In this document: positions 1 through 7,192 of the stretch, piece after piece
Numbering within the stretch: position 1 is the stretch's first letter
Layout: every line of letters begins with the position of its first letter
Source of the DNA: CAZISM01 sp964541895
Lineage (GTDB): Bacteria > Zhuqueibacterota > Zhuqueibacteria > Residuimicrobiales > Residuimicrobiaceae
DNA length: 17,727 nucleotides
NCBI GenBank assembly: GCA_964541895.1
Contig: CAZISM010000107.1
Location: 1-17,727 of the forward strand
Reading direction: 5' to 3'
The notes under the pieces: model-generated
Seen by the model: only the letters and a program-made list of their open reading frames with translations
Databases searched by the model: none
Told to the model about the DNA's origin: nothing
Program-made: the position numbers and the translations under genes

Positions 1-1148
1 GCTTTTAATCCGGGCGTGCGCAGCAGCCCGCGCGTCTGCATCTGCGTGAGCTTGAAATCCAGCAGATTCACGGCCGTCTGCAGCACCCGATCCACCCCTT
101 CGCGTCCCTGGTTGCGGGCGAATTCATCCGGGTCCTGGCCTGCCGGCAGAGTACAGATTTTGACATCCAGCCCGTTGGCCAGCAGCACCTCGGCCCCGCG
201 CAGCGAAGCGGCGGCGCCGGCGGAATCGCCGTCGTACAACAGCACCGCGTTAGTGGTATAACGACGCAACAGGCGGGCGTGTTCCTCGGTAAAGGAGGTG
301 CCGGCGCTGGCCACCACCTGCCTGACGCCGACCCGTCGCATGCTGATCAGATCGGTATAGCCTTCCAGAATCACCACCGCCTGCTGTTCGCGTATGGCCT
401 CGCGCGCCAGGTGCAGGCCGTACAGCGTCAACCGCTTCTGATAAATATCCGTTTCCGGCGAATTGATATATTTGGGCGAATCGTCCTCGGTCAGTTTGCG
501 GCAGCCAAAGGCCACCACCTGTCCGGTGATGTTGTGAATGGCAAAGGAGACGCGGCCGCGAAAGCGGTCGTAGAGGTCGCCGCGATCGTTCCTGATGGCC
601 AGACCGGCTTTGATGAGCAGGTCCGGATTGACGCTCAACCCTTTGGCATGCTCGAGCAGGCCGTTCCAGCGGTTCGGCGCATAGCCGATGGTGTAGCTCT
701 TCCACTCCTCCGGCGTGATGCCGCGCTTTTGCAGATAGGTGCGGGCTCCGATCGCCTCGCCGGATTCGATCAGCGTCTTGCCGTAAAAATCGGCCGCCAG
801 TTGATTCACGTAAAAGAGCGCCTCCTTTTCCTGCAGGCTGGCGAGATCTTCGTTCTCCTCCGGCAGGAGGATGCCGGCCGCTTTCGCCAGCCGGCGCACC
901 GATTCCGGAAACGTCAACCGGTCCATGCGCATGATGAACGTGAACACGTTGCCGCCGACGCCGCAGCCAAAACAGTGAAAAATCTGCATCTCCGGGTTCA
1001 CGCTGAACGAGGGCGACTTTTCGCGATGAAACGGGCACAGGCCGAAATAGTTTTTGCCGCGATGCTGCAGATTGACATAACCCGATATCACTTCCACGAT
1101 ATCGCTGGCCAGACGAACCTGTTCAATTTTATCCTGACTGATCGACAA
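1..1148 (-). CDS. dnaG: DNA primase DnaG, N-terminal two-thirds (cut by left edge)
   Basis: DnaG synthesises the RNA primers for lagging-strand DNA replication. About 382 residues are inside the window and the frame stays open to base 1, so the C-terminal part (rest of the polymerase core and helicase-binding domain) is missing. The N-terminal CHC2 zinc finger is complete, with C38-P-F-H41 and C59-F-G-C62, followed by GNVFTF. The TOPRIM catalytic acidic residues are visible as E262 in LEGYTD and D306/D308 in YDGDSAG. These positions are within two or three residues of those known in E. coli DnaG. The start is TTG at 1148: an in-frame TAG lies two codons upstream and no ATG occurs before the zinc finger. 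An AAGGA lies 11 nt upstream. The gene diverges from the acyl-CoA synthetase gene. Confidence 0.96.
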   Translation of the reverse strand, partial: MSISQDKIEQVRLASDIVEVISGYVNLQHRGKNYFGLCPFHREKSPSFSVNPEMQIFHCFGCGVGGNVFTFIMRMDRLTFPESVRRLAKAAGILLPEENEDLASLQEKEALFYVNQLAADFYGKTLIESGEAIGARTYLQKRGITPEEWKSYTIGYAPNRWNGLLEHAKGLSVNPDLLIKAGLAIRNDRGDLYDRFRGRVSFAIHNITGQVVAFGCRKLTEDDSPKYINSPETDIYQKRLTLYGLHLAREAIREQQAVVILEGYTDLISMRRVGVRQVVASAGTSFTEEHARLLRRYTTNAVLLYDGDSAGAAASLRGAEVLLANGLDVKICTLPAGQDPDEFARNQGREGVDRVLQTAVNLLDFKLTQMQTRGLLRTPGLK

Positions 1149-1162
1149 TGGCTAAAAAGTCC

Positions 1163-1191
1163 TTGCTTTTTTAACGGATTATTAATATGCT
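1163..1191 (+). promoter_or_regulatory. Candidate sigma-70-type promoter for the acyl-CoA synthetase gene
   Basis: TTGCTT (1163-1168) and TATGCT (1186-1191) are separated by 17 nt, about 60 nt upstream of the GTG start at 1252. The same -35 hexamer recurs in the candidate tilS promoter. The assignment rests on consensus matching only. Confidence 0.4.
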
Positions 1192-1209
1192 TTTTCGCCA
1201 CACCAACAA
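1182..1209 (-). promoter_or_regulatory. Candidate sigma-70-type promoter for dnaG
   Basis: On the minus strand, a -35-like TTGTTG (1209-1204) and a -10-like TATTAA (1187-1182) are separated by 16 nt. The expected transcription start is around 1175, giving a leader of roughly 27 nt before the TTG start. It overlaps the candidate divergent promoter on the other strand. The assignment rests on consensus matching only. Confidence 0.35.
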
Positions 1210-1251
1210 GCCTACAACCGCTGTTACGCAACAAACCATCAGGAGTGCGCC

Positions 1252-3165
1252 GTGAGTAAAAGAACACTTCCCTATCTTTTGGAACAGGCCGTTGAAAAAT
1301 ACGGCAACAACGTTTTAATGTGGGAAAAAAAGGGTGACGCCTATATCGGGGCCACCTATCGAGACATGCGGGAACGGATCTGCCAGTTTGCCGGCGGCCT
1401 GCTGAGCCTGGGAGTTACAAAGGGCGATCGGATAGCCCTGATCTCTGAAGGTCGAACCGACTGGGTGACGGCGGAGCTGGGCATTCTCTATACCGGCGCC
1501 ATCAACGTCCCGCTGTCGGTAAAACTGGAGGAGCTTTCTGAACTGAAATTCAGACTGGCTCATTCCGGTGCACGCATGGTGGTGGTCTCCGCCGGCCAGG
1601 TGAACAAAATCCAGCAAATCAAAAAGGATCTGCCGGACCTGGAAAAGGTCATTCTCCTCGACGAGACCGCTCACTACGACCACGATCAAATAACTTTACA
1701 AAATCTGCTGGACAAAGGCAAGCACTATCTGGCCGGCCAGCAGGCGACCTTTGACGCCATCTGGCAGGCGGTGGAAGAATCGGACACGGCCAACATCTGC
1801 TACACCTCCGGCACTACCGCCGATCCCAAAGGCATCATGTTGACCCATCGCAATTATACGGCCAACGTGGAACAGGCCTCCTCGCTGCTGCCGATTCCGG
1901 AGTGGTACACCTCGCTGCTGGTGCTGCCCTGGGATCACGCCTTTGCTCATACCGCCGGCATCTATACCCTGATGCGCAACGGCGCCTCCATGTCTTCCGT
2001 GCAGATCGGCAAAACCCCCATGGAGACGCTGAAAAATATACCCGTGAACATCAAGGAGACCAAACCGACCTTTTTACTGAGCGTGCCGGCCATGGCGCAG
2101 AATTTCCGCAAGAACATCGAAAAAGGCATCCGCGCCAAAGGGCCCAAGGTGGAAAAACTGTTCCAGAAAGCGCTGGACACCGCCTACACATACAACGGCA
2201 TCGGCTGGGACAAGGGCAAGGGCACACGGCTGTTCCTCAAACCGCTCATGCTGCTGTACGACAAAATCCTCTTCAGCAAAATCCGCGAAGGGTTCGGCGG
2301 CCGCCTGCTCTTTTTCATCGGCGGCGGCGCGCTGCTGGATATCGAGCTGCAGCGCTTTTTCTACGCCATCGGCATTCCCATGTACCAGGGCTATGGCCTG
2401 ACCGAAGCGGCACCGGTCATTTCCGCCAACGTGCCCAGACGACACAAGCTGGGTTCCTCCGGCTCCATTCCCGCCACCCTGGAGGTGAAAATCTGCGATG
2501 ATAAGGGACAAACCCTGCCGGCAGGCGAAAAGGGCGAAATCGTCTGCCGCGGCGAAAACGTCATGGTTGGATACTGGAACAATGAAAAAGCCACCCAGGA
2601 GACCATTCGCGACGGCTGGCTCTATACCGGCGACCTGGGCTATCTCGATCAGGACGGATTTCTCTACGTCTTTGGCCGCGCCAAGAGCCTGTTGATTTCC
2701 AATGACGGCGAAAAATACAGCCCCGAAGGCATCGAAGAGACCATCATCGCCAACTCTGAATTCATCGATCAGATGATGCTGTACAACAATCAATCCGCCT
2801 ATACCGTTGCGCTCATCGTGCCCAATCGGGACGCGTTGCTGCGCTGGCTCAAGAGCAACAACCTCTCCAGCCAGAGCGAGATGGGCCAACGTGAAGCGTT
2901 GAAACTGCTGCAGCGTGAAATAGATCAATACAAGGAGGGCGGCATCCATGCCGGACAATTCCCGAGCAAATGGCTGCCGGCGGCCGTGGGCATCCTGGGT
3001 GAGGCCTTTACGGAACAGAACCGCATGCTCAACACCACCCTGAAAATGGTACGCGGCAAGATTGTAGAGTTTTATCGCTCCCGACTCGATTTTCTCTATA
3101 CGCCGGAAGCAAAAGAGATCTGCAACAGGCAGAATATGACCATTATCTCCAGGCTGGACGAATAG
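1252..3165 (+). CDS. Long-chain fatty-acid--CoA ligase (AMP-forming, FadD/FAA-type)
   Basis: The predicted reaction activates a free fatty acid with ATP to acyl-AMP and then to acyl-CoA, feeding lipid synthesis or beta-oxidation. The 637-residue length fits the long-chain acyl-CoA synthetase branch of the ANL superfamily. The AMP-binding P-loop is YTSGTTADPKG (Y184-G194). The adenine-binding segment is YQGYGLTEAAP (about 378-388), preceded by an IGGGALLD element typical of this branch. GWLYTGDLG begins at 455, and the hinge motif FGRAKSLL begins at 474. A C-terminal LNTTLKMVR supplies the catalytic Lys. The start is GTG with AGGAG six nt upstream (1241-1245). The gene appears monocistronic, flanked by divergent dnaG and a terminator. 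Chain-length preference cannot be read from the sequence. Confidence 0.93.
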   Translation: MSKRTLPYLLEQAVEKYGNNVLMWEKKGDAYIGATYRDMRERICQFAGGLLSLGVTKGDRIALISEGRTDWVTAELGILYTGAINVPLSVKLEELSELKFRLAHSGARMVVVSAGQVNKIQQIKKDLPDLEKVILLDETAHYDHDQITLQNLLDKGKHYLAGQQATFDAIWQAVEESDTANICYTSGTTADPKGIMLTHRNYTANVEQASSLLPIPEWYTSLLVLPWDHAFAHTAGIYTLMRNGASMSSVQIGKTPMETLKNIPVNIKETKPTFLLSVPAMAQNFRKNIEKGIRAKGPKVEKLFQKALDTAYTYNGIGWDKGKGTRLFLKPLMLLYDKILFSKIREGFGGRLLFFIGGGALLDIELQRFFYAIGIPMYQGYGLTEAAPVISANVPRRHKLGSSGSIPATLEVKICDDKGQTLPAGEKGEIVCRGENVMVGYWNNEKATQETIRDGWLYTGDLGYLDQDGFLYVFGRAKSLLISNDGEKYSPEGIEETIIANSEFIDQMMLYNNQSAYTVALIVPNRDALLRWLKSNNLSSQSEMGQREALKLLQREIDQYKEGGIHAGQFPSKWLPAAVGILGEAFTEQNRMLNTTLKMVRGKIVEFYRSRLDFLYTPEAKEICNRQNMTIISRLDE

Positions 3166-3201
3166 CAGCCGCACATGTTGCAAAAATGGCAACTTAAAAA
3201 C

Positions 3202-3233
3202 AAACGGGCCACAATGTATATCGTGGCCCGTTT
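3202..3233. terminator. Bidirectional hairpin terminator between convergent genes
   Basis: AAACGGGCCAC (3202-3212) and GTGGCCCGTTT (3223-3233) form a perfect 11-bp stem around a 10-nt loop. It lies 36 nt after the synthetase stop and about 37 nt after the stop of the convergent small gene. On the minus strand the stem runs into TTTGTTTTTAA, a good U-tract. On the plus strand only the three Ts of the stem follow. It should therefore terminate the small minus-strand gene strongly and the synthetase more weakly. Confidence 0.8.
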
Positions 3234-3270
3234 GGCGTCTGAATGAAGCAGAGGAGGAAAGCAGGGGATT

Positions 3271-3504
3271 TTACATAGGCTGTGGCTCTACCCCATCAGC
3301 CTTGCTACTCTTTTTATTTTTCACAGCCGCCGCCTTGTCTTTATCAGCCGCTGCAAAGCGCCGCGTATCCGTTTTGTCCTTGGTTTTACTGATTTTAATG
3401 GCCGGCAGGGCAATTTCTTCGCTCGTTTTTGCCCTTTCACCAGCCCAGGCCGATCCGGCCAGCAGGAGTGCAATTAAAACGGTATATATGCTCTTTTTGC
3501 TCAC
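3271..3504 (-). CDS. Small secreted lysine-rich protein, function unknown
   Basis: I do not recognise a family. The 77-residue product starts with a classic signal peptide: KK at residues 3-4, a hydrophobic core (IYTVLIALLLAGSAWA) and an A-W-A cleavage site near residue 21. The mature part is about 56 residues, very rich in Lys, Ala and Asp/Glu, and looks unstructured. The chosen start is GTG at 3504, with GGAG about 11 nt upstream. The frame stays open upstream to an ATG at 3771, but that extension is AT-rich and would bury the signal peptide in the middle of the protein. The 166-residue form is therefore thought unlikely. The gene ends just before the hairpin terminator. An AT-rich TATAAT (3567-3562, minus strand) about 60 nt upstream could be its -10 box. 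Confidence 0.6.
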   Translation of the reverse strand: MSKKSIYTVLIALLLAGSAWAGERAKTSEEIALPAIKISKTKDKTDTRRFAAADKDKAAAVKNKKSSKADGVEPQPM

Positions 3505-3810
3505 AGGATTTTCGTCTCCAATCTGATTAATTATCAGCAATATGGGTGCCAAAAATAATTCATTATATAAAATATTAATATTATTGGTATTAAAAGATTC
3601 AACCGCCGCAACGGCATCCCATTTTGTCTCATAGTGATACAAAACGAGTGTATCACGACACCACACCTCGGCCTGCCCTGACGTAAAATCATCGGCAAGT
3701 CGTATCTGCTGGTTGCTGTTCAGCAAAAACAGGGGCGCTTCGGGCAGAGCGGCCGGTCGCCCTGCCTTCAAAAGAGAGTTGAACGTTCACGAATTCATGA
3801 GGTTACTGAC
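3505..3810. other. Intergenic spacer, AT-rich, divergent regulatory region
   Basis: About 300 bases lie between the small secreted protein (minus) and the UroD-like gene (plus). The part around 3540-3600 is strikingly AT-rich compared with the surroundings. An operator-like inverted repeat is at 3634-3656. An open minus-strand frame crosses the spacer to 3771, but it shows no recognisable domain. I see no RNA gene. Confidence 0.6.
3634..3656. promoter_or_regulatory. Operator-like inverted repeat (8-7-8)
   Basis: GTGATACA (3634-3641) and TGTATCAC (3649-3656) are exact reverse complements separated by 7 nt. The size and spacing suit a dimeric helix-turn-helix regulator. It sits in the spacer between two divergent genes, about 155 nt upstream of the UroD-like start and 130 nt upstream of the small-protein start. 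No U-tract follows, so a terminator is unlikely. No regulator gene is nearby. Confidence 0.45.
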
Positions 3811-4836
3811 ATGACTGATCAGCAATGGCAAACTTTGCAGAGGGTATTGGCCGGTGAACTTTTGCAACCCCTGCCCATGGGATTTATTATCGACAGCCCC
3901 TGGCTGCCCAACTGGTACGGGATACGCATTCTGGACTATTTTTCCAGCGATGAGTTGTGGCTCAAAGCCAATCTGAAAGCCATTGAAGAGTTTCCGCAAT
4001 TCATGTTTCTGCCGGGATTTTGGTCCGAGTACGGCATGTGCACGGAGCCGTCGGCTTTTGGCAGCCGCATGGTATTTACCGCCAATGAATTCCCGCATGC
4101 GCACAAGGTGATCAACACCACGGCTGATATCGCCGATCTTCCCATCCCGAATCCCGCCACCGACGGACTGCTGCCGCTGGTGCTCAACCGTCTCCGTCTG
4201 GCCCAACCCGCCATAGAGTCCAAAGGCCATAAAATACGCTTTGCCGTAGCGCGGGGGCCGCTGAACATCGCCAGCTATCTCATGGGCTCTACGGAATTCC
4301 TCATGGCCATGATGCTGGAACCGGAGCAGATACACCTGCTGCTGCGCAAAATCACCACATTTTTAAAATCGTGGTTGACACTGCAAATGGAAACCTTTAC
4401 CACCATCGACGGCATCATGATGCTGGACGACATCATCGGTTTTATCGGCCAGGAAGAATTTGAAAAGTTCGGGCTGCCGTATCTGGCGGAACTGTACAGC
4501 CTGCCGGTATCTGTCAAATTCCTTCATAACGACGCCAACTGCAGACCATCCGCCCCCTACCTGCCGGATCTGGGCATCAACCTGTTCAATATGGGATTCG
4601 ATATTCCGTTGAACGAACTCAAAACGCTGACGCAAAACAGAGTAACGCTGCTGGGCAATCTGCCGCCACGGGATGTCCTGGCAGCCGGGACACCGGCTGT
4701 GGTGGAAAAAAACACGTGCGAACTAGTCGCGACGCTGGCCGACCGGAGCCGAATCATTCTCTCATGCGGAGGCGGCATGCCGCCCGCTGTGCCCTCGGAA
4801 AACCTCCTTGCGTTCAGCAGAGCTGTACAGGGGTGA
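3811..4836 (+). CDS. Uroporphyrinogen decarboxylase-superfamily protein (methyltransferase-like, orphan)
   Basis: The 341-residue product has the length and C-terminal signature of the UroD/MtaA-type superfamily. This superfamily contains heme-pathway decarboxylases and zinc-dependent methylcobamide:thiol methyltransferases. H239 and C244 in FLHNDANC, and C319 in LSCGGGMPP, are candidate zinc ligands of the methyltransferase type. MGFDIPLNELK (about 261-271) and LLGNLPPRDVL (280-290) match the family barrel. The N-terminal Arg-rich RQAGRY substrate motif of true HemE is absent, so this is probably not uroporphyrinogen decarboxylase. The start is ATG with GAGG eight nt upstream. The gene stands alone: no corrinoid protein or second methyltransferase adjoins it, and its substrate is unknown. 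Confidence 0.85.
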   Translation: MTDQQWQTLQRVLAGELLQPLPMGFIIDSPWLPNWYGIRILDYFSSDELWLKANLKAIEEFPQFMFLPGFWSEYGMCTEPSAFGSRMVFTANEFPHAHKVINTTADIADLPIPNPATDGLLPLVLNRLRLAQPAIESKGHKIRFAVARGPLNIASYLMGSTEFLMAMMLEPEQIHLLLRKITTFLKSWLTLQMETFTTIDGIMMLDDIIGFIGQEEFEKFGLPYLAELYSLPVSVKFLHNDANCRPSAPYLPDLGINLFNMGFDIPLNELKTLTQNRVTLLGNLPPRDVLAAGTPAVVEKNTCELVATLADRSRIILSCGGGMPPAVPSENLLAFSRAVQG

Positions 4837-4888
4837 TCGGCTTGAGGCCGTATGTCTTTTGACTGAAACGGGACTAGAGATAGCAAGC

Positions 4889-4924
4889 TCCGGCATCAGG
4901 CCTTATGATGGTTCTGATGCCGGA
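4889..4924. terminator. Hairpin between convergent genes, possible terminator
   Basis: TCCGGCATCAG (4889-4899) and CTGATGCCGGA (4914-4924) form a perfect 11-bp stem with a 14-nt loop. It lies 52 nt after the UroD-like stop and 58 nt after the stop of the convergent isomerase gene. Position and stem strength suggest a shared terminator. No U-tract follows on either strand, so it may act with Rho or simply protect 3' ends. Confidence 0.5.
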
Positions 4925-4982
4925 CAGGATGGCGGCGGCAGCGAGGATGGAGGGAAGAACCGGGCGCCGGCCGGAAAAACGA

Positions 4983-5525
4983 TCAAGCCACCTGCGTCAT
5001 GCGGTTGATCTCTGCATCAGTAAATAGGTCGGCTTCGTCGCGGCTCTTGGTGGAAAATTCAGAAACCACGGCGCCTTGTGGTCCGCCCTGGAACCAATGC
5101 AGGGTATCCGGCATCAGCGTATATTGCTCTCCGGGTTTGAGCACGATCTCGTGCCAGACCGTGAAGGTCCCCTTTTTGTCTTCCGGAACGCGCGCGTGCG
5201 GATTGGGTGTGGCGGTGCCGGTTACGTACAGGTACACCTCGCCCTGCCGGCAACGGAAGGTCTCTTCCTTGCCCGGTTCTCCCTGTACGGCCGGATGCCG
5301 GTGTTCCGCACAAATCTGCCATGGGAACAGCACCAGTTCCTTGGCGCAGCAGCGTTCGGTGTTGACATAGACCACGAGTTCCAGGCCGATCTCGTCCACG
5401 CGACCCAGGCCAAAGTCAACGACTTCGATCTGCTCTTTCTCGGCCGGTGTTAGGACGATGCCGGCGTTATCAAGTGCGGCGAGCGTTTTGGCTCGATAGT
5501 GTTGCAGTTGCGCGTGTGTAATCAT
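4983..5525 (-). CDS. D-lyxose ketol-isomerase, YdaE-type cupin
   Basis: The 180-residue protein closely resembles Bacillus YdaE-type D-lyxose isomerases, which interconvert D-lyxose with D-xylulose and often D-mannose with D-fructose. I recognise the N-terminal GIVLTPAEKEQIEVVDFGLG, then LVVYVNTERCCAKELVLFPWQ, EHRHP and EETFRCRQGEVYLY. The metal site of the cupin barrel is visible as H75, H77, a Glu at 87/88 and H143 (in DTLHWFQ). The start is ATG at 5525 with AGGAG nine nt upstream; a longer open frame to 5732 lies inside the cyclase gene and is not used. It is the last gene of the long minus-strand operon, 34 nt after the cyclase stop. No lyxose or mannose uptake or kinase gene adjoins it. 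Confidence 0.88.
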   Translation of the reverse strand: MITHAQLQHYRAKTLAALDNAGIVLTPAEKEQIEVVDFGLGRVDEIGLELVVYVNTERCCAKELVLFPWQICAEHRHPAVQGEPGKEETFRCRQGEVYLYVTGTATPNPHARVPEDKKGTFTVWHEIVLKPGEQYTLMPDTLHWFQGGPQGAVVSEFSTKSRDEADLFTDAEINRMTQVA

Positions 5526-5559
5526 AGGGCGGTGCTCCTGTCGTTTGTAGGATTGATGA

Positions 5560-7161
5560 TCATAGTTGCTCCGGCGAGCGGCCTTCCACCAGATAGGCGA
5601 TGTTTTCACCAAAGCCCTTGATTTCAAAAGGCCCGATCCGCCGCGCCATGATCCGGCCGGTGATGCCGACATAGCTGGCTTCGCTGATGATGATTTCACC
5701 TGATTTGGCCAGGCTCTGCAGGCGGGCGGCAAAATTCATATTGGCGCCGATGGCGGTGTAATCTTTGCGATCGTAACTGCCGATCTGACCCAGCACCACG
5801 TCGCCGGTGTGAATGCCCACGCCCACGGAAATAAGCGGCCGGCCGGTCAGCTCCCACTCCCTGTTCAACCGCTCCAGCTCCGCCTGCATCTCGAGCGCGG
5901 TCTCGATCGCCAGCAGCGCATGGCTGCCGCGAGGCGTAGTTTTAGTAAACAGCGCCACCAGTTCGTCGCCGACATACTTGTCGACGATGCCTTCATGGCT
6001 GGTGACGATGGGCGTGATGGCATTATAATAGTCGTTGAGCATGCGCACGGCCGTGGTCGGATCCATATCGCGGGTGATTTTGCTGTAATCGCGGATGTCG
6101 GCAAAGAGCATGGTGATCTCGGTGCGCTGGCCGCGGGCCGTGTCCGGCCGCTGCATGATCAGCGCCTCCTCCACATCGCGCGTGGCTTCACGACCCACCA
6201 GCATCATCAGGCGTTTGAATTTTTCTTCCTGAAAAATAAAACTGTCGATGATGCCGGCCATGGATTCGACGAGGGCGCGGTCTTCTTCGTCGAACAGCCC
6301 CTGTTCTTTGTTGATCAGCACAACGGCGCCGAGAAAAAGCCCGGCGATGAACATCGGGGCGACGATAATGGAATCGATTTCACTGTTGGGGAGCTTGTGT
6401 TGCAGAATTGAGGTGTGTTGCAGTTTGGTTTTGCGCACCAGATCGCCCACCAGCTTGTAGTCGGCCTGACTCATGGGCCGGCGACCGCGCAGCACCTTGC
6501 CGCCGGGCAGATGGCGGTCCTTTTCAGCGTCGTACAGGGTGATAAAACCGATCTGAGCCTTGACCGAATCGAGGATGGTGGTGATCATCTGATCCAGCGC
6601 GGCGCCCTGGTCGTTGGACTCGTCGCGAATTTTGTCCAGCTCTTTGATCACCCGGTTTTCGGTGGTGACCCGTCGCTGTTCCTGCAGGCGCAGCCATTCG
6701 TCGATGGCGTCGTCCATGCGCGCTTCCACCAGGGTGACCACGATCGTGTCATAGTCCTGAAAGTCGCCGGCCGATTTGTTGGCCAGGATAAAAGAACCCA
6801 GGACCCGCGCGTGTTTGATGATCGGCATCACCAGAGCGTTGTACAGCGACTCGTCCGGCCTTTGCACCATGGTCATCTGCCGGCCGGCCACCGCCTCCAC
6901 GGCGATGCCGGCCAGCGTTTCATGGGTAATTTGGGTGCGGCCGCGATCGTAGCGGCTCAACACCCGCTGTTGTCCCTGGCCCTCGTTCACGGTGACGGCA
7001 ACAGTTTGCACATCCAGCAACTGCGCCAGTTGATGCAGCAGGTTGGGCAAAAAGTCCTTGACGTCCCCTTCGTGATCGCAGATATCGTCGATGCGCAAAA
7101 ACAGTTTCAGCAGCGCGGCGGCTTCCGGCGACTGGGCAATTTGATTCCATTTTTGATTCAT
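5560..7161 (-). CDS. GAF-GAF class III adenylate/guanylate cyclase
   Basis: The 533-residue soluble protein has two N-terminal GAF-like sensor domains (about 20-160 and 190-325) joined by a charged helical linker, then a class III nucleotide cyclase domain (about 345-525). The catalytic set appears complete: metal-binding D355 in FADIRDYS and D399 in KYVGDELVALF, base-recognising K395, DYTAIG (467-472), and the transition-state residues N476 and R480 in NMNFAARL. The product is most likely cAMP, because the bacterial K/T base-recognition pair is typical of adenylate cyclases; cGMP cannot be excluded. No membrane segment or signal peptide is visible. The ATG at 7161 has no strong ribosome-binding site. 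It lies 31 nt after the hydrolase gene and 34 nt before the isomerase gene. The GAF ligand is unknown. Confidence 0.92.
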   Translation of the reverse strand: MNQKWNQIAQSPEAAALLKLFLRIDDICDHEGDVKDFLPNLLHQLAQLLDVQTVAVTVNEGQGQQRVLSRYDRGRTQITHETLAGIAVEAVAGRQMTMVQRPDESLYNALVMPIIKHARVLGSFILANKSAGDFQDYDTIVVTLVEARMDDAIDEWLRLQEQRRVTTENRVIKELDKIRDESNDQGAALDQMITTILDSVKAQIGFITLYDAEKDRHLPGGKVLRGRRPMSQADYKLVGDLVRKTKLQHTSILQHKLPNSEIDSIIVAPMFIAGLFLGAVVLINKEQGLFDEEDRALVESMAGIIDSFIFQEEKFKRLMMLVGREATRDVEEALIMQRPDTARGQRTEITMLFADIRDYSKITRDMDPTTAVRMLNDYYNAITPIVTSHEGIVDKYVGDELVALFTKTTPRGSHALLAIETALEMQAELERLNREWELTGRPLISVGVGIHTGDVVLGQIGSYDRKDYTAIGANMNFAARLQSLAKSGEIIISEASYVGITGRIMARRIGPFEIKGFGENIAYLVEGRSPEQL

Positions 7162-7192
7162 GCGTGTACTCTGTAGGTGGGGATGGCAGGTA

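Noticed and set aside
279..1259. 326-codon plus-strand open frame opposite dnaG
   Set aside because: The minus strand encodes an unmistakable primase zinc finger and TOPRIM domain from the TTG start. The plus frame has no domain and overruns the synthetase start.
2074..3192. 372-codon minus-strand open frame opposite the acyl-CoA synthetase
   Set aside because: The plus strand carries all the conserved ligase motifs; the antisense frame shows none.
3505..3771. N-terminal extension of the small secreted protein to ATG 3771
   Set aside because: It would place a textbook signal peptide in the middle of the protein and translate an AT-rich spacer. It is not excluded outright.
3811..4836. Assignment as uroporphyrinogen decarboxylase hemE
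   Set aside because: The N-terminal Arg motif of HemE is absent and methyltransferase-type His/Cys residues are present; there are no heme genes nearby.
5526..5732. Longer start for the D-lyxose isomerase
   Set aside because: The extension lies inside the cyclase coding region, lacks homology, and the ATG at 5525 has a good ribosome-binding site.
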